From assembly GCA_902384935.1 (NCBI GenBank), contig CABMDO010000022.1, forward strand, positions 1 through 63,853: a stretch of DNA of 63,853 nt, written 5' to 3'. Positions 1 to 8,542 of the stretch are shown here, piece by piece; positions within the stretch are counted from its first letter, which is position 1, and each line of letters opens with the position of its first letter. The stretch is from Candidatus Norongarragalina meridionalis (GTDB taxonomy: Archaea; Micrarchaeota; Micrarchaeia; Norongarragalinales; Norongarragalinaceae). Under the pieces are notes generated by a model. The model was not told the DNA's origin and searched no databases. It saw nothing but the letters and a program-made list of their open reading frames with translations. The position numbers and the translations under genes were made by a program.

Positions 1-236
1 ACGAGGGCTGCGACGTTAACTTCACCACGCCCGCGCAGCAGCAGAACCCGTACTATCCGACGATTCCCGTCACGCCCACGATTACGTGCGCCGACGGCAC
101 CGCGAACTATCAGTGTTCGAAGACGCAGCAGCCGCTGGCGTGCATAGGCGGGATCCTCATGCCGGATTGTTTCGATTGCGGCTGTCCTTCGGGTTACGCG
201 TGCTTCTACGACGCGAACTGCTATCCGGCTCAATGA
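1..236 (+). CDS. C-terminal end of a Cys-rich secreted protein (5' partial)
   Basis: An open frame enters from the left edge (codons start at base 3) and stops at TGA 234-236. The visible 77 residues include a Pro/Thr/Gln-rich linker followed by a compact cysteine module. Its spacing, ending in a CxCGCP-like turn (DCGCPSGYAC), closely matches the two cysteine modules of the protease encoded at 2218-3522. Such modules occur in extracellular proteins of DPANN archaea. The function of the missing N-terminal part cannot be judged. The stop overlaps a possible ATG (233) of the next gene, suggesting a shared transcript. Confidence 0.75.
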   Translation, partial: EGCDVNFTTPAQQQNPYYPTIPVTPTITCADGTANYQCSKTQQPLACIGGILMPDCFDCGCPSGYACFYDANCYPAQ

Positions 237-250
237 GGCGCACGCATAAA

Positions 251-937
251 ATGAAAAAGAAAACACGCCTCGGCTTGTGGATGCTGATTCCCGGCACGTC
301 TATAATAATCCTGGTTCTCGTCGCGATTCTCGCGTGCGCGGGACGGACGGATTACTGGCAGGGCTGGCTGTTTTTCTTCCTGACCATAGCGGGATACGTC
401 GGAAACTACCTTGCGATACGCGACAAACCCGACCTAGTCAGCGAGCGCCTGAAGCCCGGCAAGGGCGTGAAATGGTGGGACATGCTGTACTTCGCGCTTT
501 CAACGCCCCTGTTCCTGATAATGATAGGGGTTTCTGCGCTTGACGCGGGCAGGTTCGGCTGGACAACCGTTCCGACGTGGCTCGTTCTTTTTGGGAGCCT
601 TGTCTATCTAGCGGGATATGCGGTCTTCCTTTGGGCGAAGCATGTAAACAGCTACTTCTCCTCGTTCGTCCGCATCCAGAAGGACCGTGGGCAGACCGTT
701 TGTACGGAAGGTCCGTACAAAATCGTCAGGCATCCCGGATACGTCGGCGCCATACTGTATACCGTGGCGTCGCCGCTCGTGCTCGGCTCGTTTTGGGGGC
801 TGGTTCCTGCGCTTCTCACCCTGTTCGTTCTGATTGGGCGCACCTACATGGAAGACAATATGCTGAAAAACGAGCTTCCGGGATACGCGAAATACGCGCA
901 ACGCGTCAGATACCGCCTTGCGCCGGGCATCTGGTGA
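251..937 (+). CDS. Isoprenylcysteine carboxyl methyltransferase (ICMT)-family membrane protein
   Basis: A 228-residue polytopic membrane protein with about five hydrophobic segments. The C-terminal half carries the family signature GPYKIVRHPGY, followed by a hydrophobic hairpin and then ED..L...GY..Y..RVRYRL.P, the SAM-binding pattern of ICMT/PEMT-like methyltransferases. In bacteria and archaea these proteins methylate unknown lipids or small molecules, so the substrate cannot be assigned. The start is uncertain. ATG 251 is used here, but an in-frame ATG at 233 overlaps the preceding TGA (ATGA) and would add six residues and couple translation to the upstream gene. Neither start has a clear ribosome binding site. 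Confidence 0.8.
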   Translation: MKKKTRLGLWMLIPGTSIIILVLVAILACAGRTDYWQGWLFFFLTIAGYVGNYLAIRDKPDLVSERLKPGKGVKWWDMLYFALSTPLFLIMIGVSALDAGRFGWTTVPTWLVLFGSLVYLAGYAVFLWAKHVNSYFSSFVRIQKDRGQTVCTEGPYKIVRHPGYVGAILYTVASPLVLGSFWGLVPALLTLFVLIGRTYMEDNMLKNELPGYAKYAQRVRYRLAPGIW

Positions 938-1028
938 TGCGCGCAATCCTTAATAGCGCCGGCAGCCTCGTTTATGCGGAATGATGACCGGCAAATTAAA
1001 TCCGAGGCGCAAGCCAGTGAAGATTGAC

Positions 1029-1044
1029 GGACGGACTGACCAAC
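1029..1044 (+). repeat. Direct repeat, left copy
   Basis: GGACGGACTGACCAAC. A second copy at 1959-1974 differs at one of 16 bases, in the same orientation. Together they bracket the MBL hydrolase gene. Confidence 0.5.
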
Positions 1045-1103
1045 TTTACCATGACCGGCCAACATGGAAAGCAACCAAGAATTAACTGGAAAAATGCGGT
1101 AAC

Positions 1104-1847
1104 GTGAAAACGGAAATAACGTTCATAGGGCATGCAACACTCCTGATAAGGGACAGGGGAATCAACATACTCACAGACCCCATATTCGGCAACGGACCGA
1201 GGTTCGCGTTCTTCTTCCGGCGCTCCGTCAAGGCGGGGATGGGCATTGATGAACTGCCTAGGATTGATGTCCTATTGATATCCCATAGCCACCTCGACCA
1301 TTACCATACCCCGAGCCTGAAGAGGCTGGCCAAGCTCTATCCCGATGCCAGGGTTATTGTTCCTCCCGGTTATGGGAAAGGGGCTAGGAGAAAGGGCTTC
1401 AGGAACGTGAAGGAGCTAGACGGCAGGTCATGGGAATCCGCCGAGGTCAGCAGAGCAGGCAAGAAGCTGAAGATTACCGCAGTGAAATCCAACCACCCCC
1501 GTAATACCAACGGCTATGTTATCGAAGGCGACAGCACCCTATGGTTTCCCGGGGACACGGGCTACTTCGATGAAGTCAGAGTGCTTCCCGAAAGGTTCAG
1601 GTTGGACCTGGTCATGCTTCCACTGATGAGACACATCCCGCTCCTAAGAAGGTTCACCCCCCATATCGACGCCGTCCAGGGCGTTAGATTAGTAAAGGAG
1701 CTGAAGCCCAAATATGCGATGCCCATACATTGGGGATTCTACCCGAGAAGCGTGAACGAGAAAGACAAGTTCGTGGAACTGATGAAGAAAACAGGACTCG
1801 GGATGAAGCTGCTGGTTCTCAACAACGGCGAGTCAGCCAGAATATAA
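1104..1847 (+). CDS. MBL-fold metal-dependent hydrolase (UlaG/NAPE-PLD-like)
   Basis: A 247-residue metallo-beta-lactamase fold protein. The metal-binding motif HSHLDH lies at residues 61-66. A GDTGY motif near residue 150 supplies the bridging Asp, and a late His lies in PIHWGFYP near residue 208. The N-terminal TFIGHATLLI and TDPIF segments are typical of the UlaG / NAPE-phospholipase D-like branch of cytoplasmic hydrolases; the substrate is unknown. The start is GTG 1104; the ATG at 1094 is out of frame. The gene uses more AGG and ATA codons than its neighbours and sits alone between two near-identical 16-base direct repeats, which may mark recent acquisition. Confidence 0.85.
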   Translation: MKTEITFIGHATLLIRDRGINILTDPIFGNGPRFAFFFRRSVKAGMGIDELPRIDVLLISHSHLDHYHTPSLKRLAKLYPDARVIVPPGYGKGARRKGFRNVKELDGRSWESAEVSRAGKKLKITAVKSNHPRNTNGYVIEGDSTLWFPGDTGYFDEVRVLPERFRLDLVMLPLMRHIPLLRRFTPHIDAVQGVRLVKELKPKYAMPIHWGFYPRSVNEKDKFVELMKKTGLGMKLLVLNNGESARI

Positions 1848-1958
1848 TAGTCCCGAGTAACTTATGCTGGTATTCCGTTTAACCCCTTTTGGTTGGGCTA
1901 CAGTAGTGAAAGAAAAATTATGTGTCTTCGGGCGGTCAGGCAGAGCATTACCCCTAGC

Positions 1959-1974
1959 GGACGGTCTGACCAAC
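1959..1974 (+). repeat. Direct repeat, right copy
   Basis: GGACGGTCTGACCAAC, 15/16 identical to 1029-1044. It lies 3 bases beyond the stop codon of the VKOR-like gene on the opposite strand. Confidence 0.5.
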
Positions 1975-1977
1975 CGG

Positions 1978-2202
1978 TTACTTCTTGCCGTTGATGGCGA
2001 GAAGCGCGAGAACCGCGACTATGGCGTACATCGCGAATCCGTAGACGCACGTCGGGAGCCCGAATATCTTCGCGCTCAGCGCCGCGCACGTGGTTCCTGA
2101 CGACGCAGAGGGGAAAAACTCGCCGTAGCTCAGGTAACCCGAGAAAAGCATGCCGAACACCGCGAACAGCAGAATCGCCTTCAGATAGTCGTCCTTCTTC
2201 AC
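1978..2202 (-). CDS. Small VKOR-like membrane protein (half domain)
   Basis: 74 residues with two hydrophobic helices (about 8-26 and 53-70) and a loop containing Cys39 and Cys52. The segment CAALSAKIFGLPTCVYGFAMY resembles the C..S...GxP...G...Y stretch of vitamin K epoxide reductase homologues, which form disulfides in exported proteins. The CxxC quinone-side pair and the other helices of a full VKOR are absent, so this is either a mini VKOR-like protein or a degenerate fragment. It lies 15 bases downstream of the Cys-rich protease gene on the same strand, so a role in disulfide formation for that secreted protein is plausible but inferred. Confidence 0.55.
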   Translation of the reverse strand: MKKDDYLKAILLFAVFGMLFSGYLSYGEFFPSASSGTTCAALSAKIFGLPTCVYGFAMYAIVAVLALLAINGKK

Positions 2203-2217
2203 GGAATCATCCTCACC

Positions 2218-3522
2218 CTATTCGCAATAGCCGCCGACGTAGCCTACTGTGCCAGGCGGGCAACAATAGACCAGGCCGCCGTCCTCCTCGTAAAACGAAT
2301 AATCTATCGGGCAGCAGAAGCCCGAGCCGTCGCGGACCTGGTACGCTTCCTGGCCGACTGGGCAGTTGAAGCATACTCCGTTTTTAAGGCACCAGTAATC
2401 CGTCGGGCATCCGCAGTCCTTGCAGTCGTTGAGCAGCTGCCCGTTGGTTGAGCAGTACAAACCGACGGTTCTGCCCGAGCACGAGTCGTATGGCGTGCGG
2501 TCGGAACATTTCGGTTTCGCCGAAAACGCCCCCCAGTTTACCGGGGTGGGCAGCTTGTCTATAGACCTTGCGGAAATCGAAAAGCCCAGCCCTTCGGCGC
2601 CGTAATCCGACGCGATGACGTACGTGTTTATCCCTATCAGGTCGCCCGTGCTTTTCAAGAACAAGCCTCCGCCGCTGTTGCCGGGATTGATGGCAGCGTC
2701 GGTCTGTATCGAATAAAAGTTGTAGCCGCTCGGGGTATTGTCGTTGATGATGTTCGAAATTATGCCGTTTGACGCGCTGCCCTGGATGCCGAGCGGGGAA
2801 CCTACGGCTATGACCGCTTGGCCCTGGTATATCGGTTCCGAGACGTTGACGGTTGCGGGTTTTCCGTACGTCCCTAGCACGACTATGAGCGCCAAGTCCA
2901 TGTCGAACGGAGCGACGTAGACTGCATCCGCAGGCACGGTCTGCTGGTCCCTGGTGGTGATTTTGAGGTCCGAAACGCCGTCCGCGTCCGCTACCACGTG
3001 CCTGTTCGTCAAAATCAGGGTACGTTCGTCCGACTGGGCGATTATCACGCCGGAACCTGATGCGTAGCTGTGCTTCACGTAGACGACGCTCTGTTGCAGG
3101 TCATCGATAATCCAGCCGGTTCTTTCTTCCTCGGTCATGCATCGGTTGCCGTAGCAGACGGATGCGCCAGGGCAGCCGCAGGAACCGCAGTCAAATGCGA
3201 GGGTTCCGTTCTTTAGGCAGTAGTCTCCTTTGGTTACGTTGGAACAGTTCTTAACAGGCGTGCCGTCCTCGCACGAAGCCGTTGATGACGAATTGGTAGT
3301 ATTTCCGTTATCGGACGGCGTCGGGGACAAGATGTAGCCGGCGATTCCGAAAAGAATCAGGAACAGGACCACGTAACCGACGATTTTTGCAATGCGGCCT
3401 CCCAATCCGAAAATGGAAGAGGGGTCGATGACTATGTTGCCCGCCTTGGGCAAACGGGCGCCGCAGTTAACGCAGAATTCTCCGTTGCCGGCCTTACGGC
3501 CGCATTTCGGGCAGGCTACCAT
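2218..3522 (-). CDS. Membrane-anchored HtrA-like serine protease with zinc ribbon and Cys-rich modules
   Basis: 434 residues starting at ATG 3522. Domain order: zinc ribbon (CPKC at 4-7, C17xxC20), one transmembrane helix (about 47-65), a Cys-rich module (about 84-128), a trypsin/DegP-like protease domain (about 140-345), and further Cys-rich modules to the end. The catalytic triad is visible as His175 (TNRHVVADA), Asp209 (FDMDLALI) and Ser283 (GNSGGGLF). The zinc ribbon would be cytoplasmic and the protease extracytoplasmic. No PDZ domain is seen, and the C-terminal Cys modules may replace it for substrate or surface binding. An in-frame upstream non-ATG start at 3555 is possible but less likely. 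The VKOR-like gene follows 15 bases downstream. Confidence 0.85.
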   Translation of the reverse strand: MVACPKCGRKAGNGEFCVNCGARLPKAGNIVIDPSSIFGLGGRIAKIVGYVVLFLILFGIAGYILSPTPSDNGNTTNSSSTASCEDGTPVKNCSNVTKGDYCLKNGTLAFDCGSCGCPGASVCYGNRCMTEEERTGWIIDDLQQSVVYVKHSYASGSGVIIAQSDERTLILTNRHVVADADGVSDLKITTRDQQTVPADAVYVAPFDMDLALIVVLGTYGKPATVNVSEPIYQGQAVIAVGSPLGIQGSASNGIISNIINDNTPSGYNFYSIQTDAAINPGNSGGGLFLKSTGDLIGINTYVIASDYGAEGLGFSISARSIDKLPTPVNWGAFSAKPKCSDRTPYDSCSGRTVGLYCSTNGQLLNDCKDCGCPTDYWCLKNGVCFNCPVGQEAYQVRDGSGFCCPIDYSFYEEDGGLVYCCPPGTVGYVGGYCE

Positions 3523-3573
3523 ATACCTAGCAACGATGCGGAGTTTAAAAAGCATTACGTGGGCTGCCCGCGT

Positions 3574-4119
3574 TCATCCTATCGTTTTCTGGACGTTCGC
3601 TTCGCGGCTCTTCGGCGCCGGCCATTTCTTCGGGTAGCCGAAAATCAGCGGGCAGTACAAGTCCTGCGAATCCTTTATGCCGAGACTGCGGAGCGTTTCG
3701 CGGTCGTCCCCGAGGAATCTCGCGAACCCGATGAAGCAGCTCCCGAGCCCGAGGTCGTAGGCGCGCAGCATCATGTTCTGCGCCGCAAGCGCGCAATCAA
3801 GCGCCGCCCACTTGCCGTTTTCGGCTACGATTAGTATGAGCAGCGGCGCGCCGTAGAATATCACGTCCTCCTTCAGCTTCGCCCTTTCCGCGAGCCTCAT
3901 TCCGAAGCCGAGCAGCCCCGCTTTCTCCTTCACCTTGCCGGACAGTTCCGCCATCTTTTCGCGATTCGTGATTACGACGAAACGGCACGGCTGGCGGTCC
4001 ATGGCGGACGGCGCCATCGCGCCCGCCTTCAGTATCTTGCCGATTACCCCGTCTGGAACCGCCTTGCGTTCGTAGTCGCGCACCGCCCGCCTGCCCAGGA
4101 TTGCCTTTTCGGTTTCCAT
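3574..4119 (-). CDS. Nitroreductase family protein
   Basis: 181 residues of the FMN-dependent nitroreductase fold. The N-terminal RRAVRDY (10-16) contacts the flavin phosphate in this family, and APSAMDRQPCRFVVI matches the usual A.sa.n.QPw.fvvi segment. The later GLGSCFIGF and FGYPKK segments also fit. The family reduces nitro groups, quinones or flavins with NAD(P)H; the substrate here is unknown. The protein is full length for the short subgroup. The gene lies 19 bases downstream of the HdeD-like gene on the same strand, so the two are probably cotranscribed. Confidence 0.85.
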   Translation of the reverse strand: METEKAILGRRAVRDYERKAVPDGVIGKILKAGAMAPSAMDRQPCRFVVITNREKMAELSGKVKEKAGLLGFGMRLAERAKLKEDVIFYGAPLLILIVAENGKWAALDCALAAQNMMLRAYDLGLGSCFIGFARFLGDDRETLRSLGIKDSQDLYCPLIFGYPKKWPAPKSREANVQKTIG

Positions 4120-4138
4120 GAAACCACGACCTTCTGGT

Positions 4139-4684
4139 TCACCGTTCGATTCCTAAGTTCGTCCGCTTCATCGCGGAAGACAGGACGAGGAAGGTTATCC
4201 CGCCGAAGAACATGCTTATTCCGAGCAGGAGCCCCAACACCCACGCCGCGTCGGTAGGCCATCCGATGATGATCATCACGCCGAGCAGGATGCCCATGAA
4301 TCCGTCGAAAAGCAGCCAGCCCGCGTTGCCGAACGCTTTCAGCGCCTGCGACATCGCTATTTTCACGCAACCGCTCGCTATGAGCATCGCGGCGAGCAGT
4401 AGCGTCAGCGCGACGGCGCCTCCGAACGGATTGTACGTCAGGAAGAACGCAGCCGCAAGGTAAATCAGCGCGAGGAGGGTTATGAAGAGGAAACCGCTCC
4501 ATTTTCTCGCGGTGAACGCGAACGCGAATTGCGCCAAACCGCCGAAGAAGAAGAGAATCGCGAGGAAGAGCTCCAGCCCGGCAGTTCCAGCGACGGGGTG
4601 CAGTACCAATATCGCGCCCAAGAGCACGAAAAGCACGCCCAAGCCGAGCAGCCAACCAGACCAGTTTTCGGTTTCCATCTTCAT
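4139..4684 (-). CDS. HdeD family (DUF308) membrane protein
   Basis: 181 residues that are almost entirely hydrophobic, with about six transmembrane helices arranged as three hairpins. The glycine-rich helices (GVLFVLLGAILVLHP near the start, DGFMGILLGVMIIIGWP near residue 130) match HdeD/DUF308 proteins. Family members are linked to acid resistance in enterobacteria; no biochemical role is known for archaeal ones. The start at ATG 4684 could equally be the in-frame ATG two codons later. The nitroreductase gene follows on the same strand. The 58-base gap to the divergent YdeI-like gene holds a TATA box for that gene. Confidence 0.8.
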   Translation of the reverse strand: MKMETENWSGWLLGLGVLFVLLGAILVLHPVAGTAGLELFLAILFFFGGLAQFAFAFTARKWSGFLFITLLALIYLAAAFFLTYNPFGGAVALTLLLAAMLIASGCVKIAMSQALKAFGNAGWLLFDGFMGILLGVMIIIGWPTDAAWVLGLLLGISMFFGGITFLVLSSAMKRTNLGIER

Positions 4685-4715
4685 TGCATTACCTCGAAAT
4701 CAGTAGTCATCGACG

Positions 4716-4724
4716 ATATTTAAA
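4716..4724 (+). promoter_or_regulatory. TATA box for the YdeI-like gene
   Basis: ATATTTAAA, centred about 23 bases before ATG 4743. Archaeal transcription normally starts about 25 bases after the TATA centre, so this mRNA should be leaderless. Confidence 0.6.
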
Positions 4725-4742
4725 CTCCGCCACTGTCTTCTG

Positions 4743-5315
4743 ATGATGAAACTGGGCGAAACCCTGTACGTAGCCGACAGGAAAGCGTGGCGCGCATGGC
4801 TTTCGAAGAATCACGGCAAAAAGAGGGAGGTGTGGCTCGTCTATCCGAGAAAGCACGCGGGAAAGCCGCGCATCTCCTATGCCGATGCCGTCGAGGAGGC
4901 GCTCTGCTTCGGCTGGATAGACAGCACCGTAAAAAGGATAGACGGCGATTCCTACGCCCAGCGGTTCACGCCGAGAAAAAACACGGGCAACTGGTCGCAA
5001 CCGAACGTCGAAAGAATGCGGCGGCTCATCAAGCTCGGCGAAATGACGCCCGCGGGACTGGCGGCGTTCAAGAATCCCGAACTGCTGGCGAAAAAACAGA
5101 AATTGAAGATTGCGCCGGACGTCATCAGGGCATTGAAGCGCAATCCGCGCGTCTGGAAGAATTTCCAGCGGTTTCCCGGCGGCTACAAGCGCATCCGCAT
5201 CGCGTACATCGAGGACAGGAGGCGGTACGGCGCCGATGCTTTCGAAAAAAGCCTGCGGAACTTCGTCAAAAAAACTCGGGAAAACAAGCGGTTCGCGTTC
5301 GGGGGAGTGCAGTAG
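4743..5315 (+). CDS. YdeI/OmpD-associated-like protein
   Basis: 190 residues. The N-terminal half (WRAWLSKNHGKKREVWLV, then SYADAVEEALCFGWIDSTVKR, then RFTPRKNTGNWS) is the conserved block of the YdeI family, also called bacteriocin-protection proteins. The C-terminal part (about 120-185) resembles the OmdA-like helical extension. The biochemical role is unknown; some bacterial homologues are tied to resistance to antimicrobial peptides. No signal peptide is present, so it is cytoplasmic. A TATA box 19-27 bases upstream suggests a leaderless transcript starting at this ATG or at the next codon, also ATG. The gene stops at TAG and converges on the P-type ATPase gene 12 bases away. Confidence 0.85.
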   Translation: MMKLGETLYVADRKAWRAWLSKNHGKKREVWLVYPRKHAGKPRISYADAVEEALCFGWIDSTVKRIDGDSYAQRFTPRKNTGNWSQPNVERMRRLIKLGEMTPAGLAAFKNPELLAKKQKLKIAPDVIRALKRNPRVWKNFQRFPGGYKRIRIAYIEDRRRYGADAFEKSLRNFVKKTRENKRFAFGGVQ

Positions 5316-5327
5316 GGCGTTCCGCGT

Positions 5328-7748
5328 TCAGTAGCCGATTCCGACTTTCTGGTAAATCCAGTGCTTCGGGAAATCAACGAGAAGAACCGCCGCCGCGCAA
5401 ACCAGGAACGTCGAGATTATTTCGCGGGAGGAAAGCGCCGTCATGCCCGCGCCGTACCACGAAATCAGCGAGAATACGATTATCGCGAACCAGAGAGTCG
5501 CCGCGACGTATTTGTGCGGCCAGGACTGCCAGAAATGCCCGCGCTCGCGGACTATGTAGATGCCTAGCTGCCCCGTGTAAACGAGCGAAAGCGTCATCAG
5601 CGTCTGGATGCCGTCGAGGTTCAGGTTGAACCACTTCACGCCCATCATGAGCACGATGAACTCGATGACGAAGAACAGTATGCCCACGAACGCCGAAGCG
5701 CGCGTGATGCTTCCGAGCTCCCACAGGTTGGGCTTCTTCGAGGCGCGCGAGTTATCCACCGCAAGCGACATGGTAAGGAAGTCGTTGATTATCATGAGGA
5801 ATATGAGCCCGTTTATCGAGACGACGACGTCGTGGAACCAGAAGAGCCCTACCAGCAGTATCAGCATGAACTGTATGGAGCGCGCGACTTTCTTCACGGT
5901 CCATGTGAGCATGCGCTGGAACGTTTCGCGGCTCGTTTTGACCGCTTCGAGTATCACTTTCGTGCCCGGTTCGGTTAGAACCATGCCCGCCGCTGCCTTC
6001 GCCACGTCCGTGGCGGTGCTCACCGCGATGCCGAGCTCCGCCTGCTTCAGGGCGGGAGCGTCGTTCACGCCGTCGCCGGTCATGCCGACCATTTTTCCGC
6101 GCGACTGTATCAACTTGACGACCCAGAACTTGTCTTCGGGATAAATCTCCGCGATTCCGTCGCTTGCGAGAACCGCGTCGGCCTGCTGCTTCTCGGGCAG
6201 CGCCCTTATCTCGGATATGCGCGCGATTCGCGCGCCTATGCCCGCCTGCGCCGCTATTTCGCGCGCAACCGCGATATTGTCGCCGGTAAGCATGATGGGC
6301 TTTACGCCTGCCTCGCGCAGCGCGGCGATTGTTTCCGCTGAATCGGGGCGCAGGGGGTCGCCCAAGCCGATGACGCCTACGAGCGACAATTCGTCGAATT
6401 TGCCGTATTCCGAGCGCGCTACCGCGAGGGCGCGGCAGCCCTTTTTCGAGAGTTTTTCGACGGCATCGTTGAGCGCGTCCTTCTGCGCCTGCGTCGCGCC
6501 TTTGCAGAGCGAGGCAATCATCTGCGGCGCGCCCTTCATCGCTAGGAAGCGCTTGACTCCGCAGGAAACGGTGCCTTCGGCGCGCTTAGTTGCGGGTTCG
6601 AACGGCTTATAGGATGCCTGAACGCATCCGGGAAGTTTCGCCTTCTTTTCGGCGGCGTATCGTATTATCGCCGAATCTATCGAATCCTTGCTCCCTTCGC
6701 TGGAAGCGAGCGCCGCGAGCGCGATAAGCTCCGATTCGCTCCCCTTGCCGAGCGGAACGGCGTCGCTGACCTCGAGCTCGTTCATCGTTATCGTGCCGGT
6801 TTTGTCGAGGCAGAGCACTTCGACGGAAGCGGCGTTTTCGATGGAGTCGAGCTTGGTTACGAGGATGTTCTTTTTAGAAAGATCCGTCGCGCCTTTGGAT
6901 TGCGATATGGTGAACATCACGGGCAGCGCGGCGGGGATGCCTCCGCCTATGAAAAGCACGGCGAACGTCAACAGTATGGATTTTTTGATGTCGATGACGA
7001 ACAACGCGTACGCCAGTATGACGAGGAACAGCGCCACGCCTATGTAGGCGACGTTCTTCGAAAGCGTGAACATTATTTCTTCCGTCTTCGATTTAGGCTT
7101 CGCAATGCTGACGAGCTCGACGGTTTTCCCGAAATAGGTGTGCATGCCCGTGTTCACGACGATGCACCGTGCCTCGCCTCTTTTCACAGTTGAACCCGTG
7201 AATATGACGTCGTTCTCGTGCAGTTCGACCGGAAGCGATTCGCCGGTGAGCGCCGCCTGGTCCGCCGAAATGCCGCCGGAAAGTATCTTGGCATCCGCCG
7301 GCACGACGTCGCCCAAACCGACGATTATGACGTCGCCCGGCACGAGTTCGCGCGCCTCCAGCGTCTGCCAGTCGCCGCGAAGAACGCGCGTCTTTATCGT
7401 GAGCTTCTTCTTGAGGATTTCGAGCGCCTTCTTGGAATCGTGCTCGTTGTAGAACGCGACGATTCCATTCACCAGCACGAGGATGAACAGAACGAATGCG
7501 TCGAACCGGTCGCCCAGAAAGAAGCAGGCGATCGTGGCGATTTCCCAGATCCAGGGAATCGGTCCCCAAAAATGGGACAGGAATTCGAGCAGAACGGACT
7601 CCTTTTTTTCGGGAATCTCGTTGTATCCGAATTCCTTCGCCCTTGCCGCGGCTTCGGCTGCGCTCAACCCTTTTTCCGAGGTTCCGAGCGAGGCGAGCAC
7701 CTCCTTGGCGTCCATTTCCTTGAATTGAGAAGTTGATTTGGCTTCCAT
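5328..7748 (-). CDS. Plasma-membrane-type H+ P-type ATPase (P3A)
   Basis: 806 residues starting at ATG 7748. Visible are the N-terminal cation-ATPase domain (10-55), the actuator TGES loop (168-171), PAALP in transmembrane helix 4 (272-276), the phosphorylated Asp315 in LCLDKTGTITMNE, and later MTGDGVNDAPALKQAELGIAV in the P domain. Helix order, overall length and the absence of N-terminal metal domains fit the PMA1/P3A proton-pump family found in fungi, plants and some archaea. It would export protons at the expense of ATP. It is divergent from the DUF1624-like gene, with about 60 bases of shared upstream DNA. Confidence 0.9.
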   Translation of the reverse strand: MEAKSTSQFKEMDAKEVLASLGTSEKGLSAAEAAARAKEFGYNEIPEKKESVLLEFLSHFWGPIPWIWEIATIACFFLGDRFDAFVLFILVLVNGIVAFYNEHDSKKALEILKKKLTIKTRVLRGDWQTLEARELVPGDVIIVGLGDVVPADAKILSGGISADQAALTGESLPVELHENDVIFTGSTVKRGEARCIVVNTGMHTYFGKTVELVSIAKPKSKTEEIMFTLSKNVAYIGVALFLVILAYALFVIDIKKSILLTFAVLFIGGGIPAALPVMFTISQSKGATDLSKKNILVTKLDSIENAASVEVLCLDKTGTITMNELEVSDAVPLGKGSESELIALAALASSEGSKDSIDSAIIRYAAEKKAKLPGCVQASYKPFEPATKRAEGTVSCGVKRFLAMKGAPQMIASLCKGATQAQKDALNDAVEKLSKKGCRALAVARSEYGKFDELSLVGVIGLGDPLRPDSAETIAALREAGVKPIMLTGDNIAVAREIAAQAGIGARIARISEIRALPEKQQADAVLASDGIAEIYPEDKFWVVKLIQSRGKMVGMTGDGVNDAPALKQAELGIAVSTATDVAKAAAGMVLTEPGTKVILEAVKTSRETFQRMLTWTVKKVARSIQFMLILLVGLFWFHDVVVSINGLIFLMIINDFLTMSLAVDNSRASKKPNLWELGSITRASAFVGILFFVIEFIVLMMGVKWFNLNLDGIQTLMTLSLVYTGQLGIYIVRERGHFWQSWPHKYVAATLWFAIIVFSLISWYGAGMTALSSREIISTFLVCAAAVLLVDFPKHWIYQKVGIGY

Positions 7749-7807
7749 GTTTCCCCTTACCGAAAGCAATTCCGTCGCAATATAAAAGAATAACGCCTTC
7801 TTCTTTT

Positions 7808-8542
7808 GTGAGCCGCCTATGGAAGCTGGATTTCTGCCGCGGCGCGGCCGTAATCGCGATGCTCGCGTTCAATTGGCAGGCGGCGCTCGATTTCTTCGGC
7901 TTGCGTTCGTTCGACTATTCGCAGGGCTTCTGGTGGTGGTTCGCGCGCGCTACGGTCGCCGCATTCGTATTCATCGCGGGATTCTCGATGTGGCTGGCTG
8001 TGGAAAAGCACGGTAATGGATGGGCGATCAAGCGGGGAGTAATGCTGTTCACGTTGGGGCTGGCAATTACCCTCGCAACCTGGGTCTTTGTCCGGCAGAG
8101 CTTCGTCGTGTTCGGCGTTTTGCACCTGATAGGGCTGTCGACAATCATCACCATTCCGTTTCTGAAAATGCCGCGGAACGCCGTGTTGTTGTCGGTAATA
8201 GCGGCAATAACCGCGGGAGTAACGCTGTCGACGGTTACGGTCGGCTTCCCATGGCTGGTTTGGCTCGGTTTCATCCCCGCGGGCTTCTCTTCAATCGACT
8301 ACGAGCCGCTCCTTCCGTGGTTCGGCGTGTTTTTGGCGGGACTGTGGGTTGCGAGAGTAACGCTGGAACGGGACGGAACGAGTCGCACGCCGCGTTCCAC
8401 GCCCATTACTTCCGTTTCCGCGTCCCCTGCGCTTGCTTCCCCGCTCTGCTTCCTCGGCAGGCATTCGCTCGCGATTTATCTGATTCACCAGCCGCTTTTG
8501 GTAGCTGCGTTGGCGCTGTTCGGATTCATTCCGAAGTTCTGA
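7808..8542 (+). CDS. DUF1624-like (heparan-alpha-glucosaminide N-acetyltransferase-like) membrane protein
   Basis: 244 residues with about seven transmembrane helices. The opening RLWKLDFCRGAAVIAM resembles the R..D..RG.ai..M start of DUF1624/COG3503 acyltransferases, and the end LGRHSLAIYLIHQPLL is the typical closing motif of this membrane acyltransferase group. The likely start is GTG 7808, because earlier in-frame starts would overlap the divergent ATPase gene. A catalytic His equivalent to that of human HGSNAT is not obvious, since the usual H near residue 19 is replaced in AFNWQAAL; the enzyme may use another residue or have lost activity. The 3' end overlaps the convergent protease gene by 17 bases. 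Confidence 0.75.
   Translation: MSRLWKLDFCRGAAVIAMLAFNWQAALDFFGLRSFDYSQGFWWWFARATVAAFVFIAGFSMWLAVEKHGNGWAIKRGVMLFTLGLAITLATWVFVRQSFVVFGVLHLIGLSTIITIPFLKMPRNAVLLSVIAAITAGVTLSTVTVGFPWLVWLGFIPAGFSSIDYEPLLPWFGVFLAGLWVARVTLERDGTSRTPRSTPITSVSASPALASPLCFLGRHSLAIYLIHQPLLVAALALFGFIPKF

Noticed and set aside
86-250. Extended start for the ICMT-like protein
   Set aside because: The extra residues overlap the Cys-rich gene in another frame and are Arg/Leu-rich shadow sequence.
975-1045. Possible C/D box RNA: ATGATGA (981-987) and CTGA (1036-1039)
   Set aside because: The internal D' and C' boxes are poor, the terminal stem is only about two pairs, and the CTGA lies inside the direct repeat.
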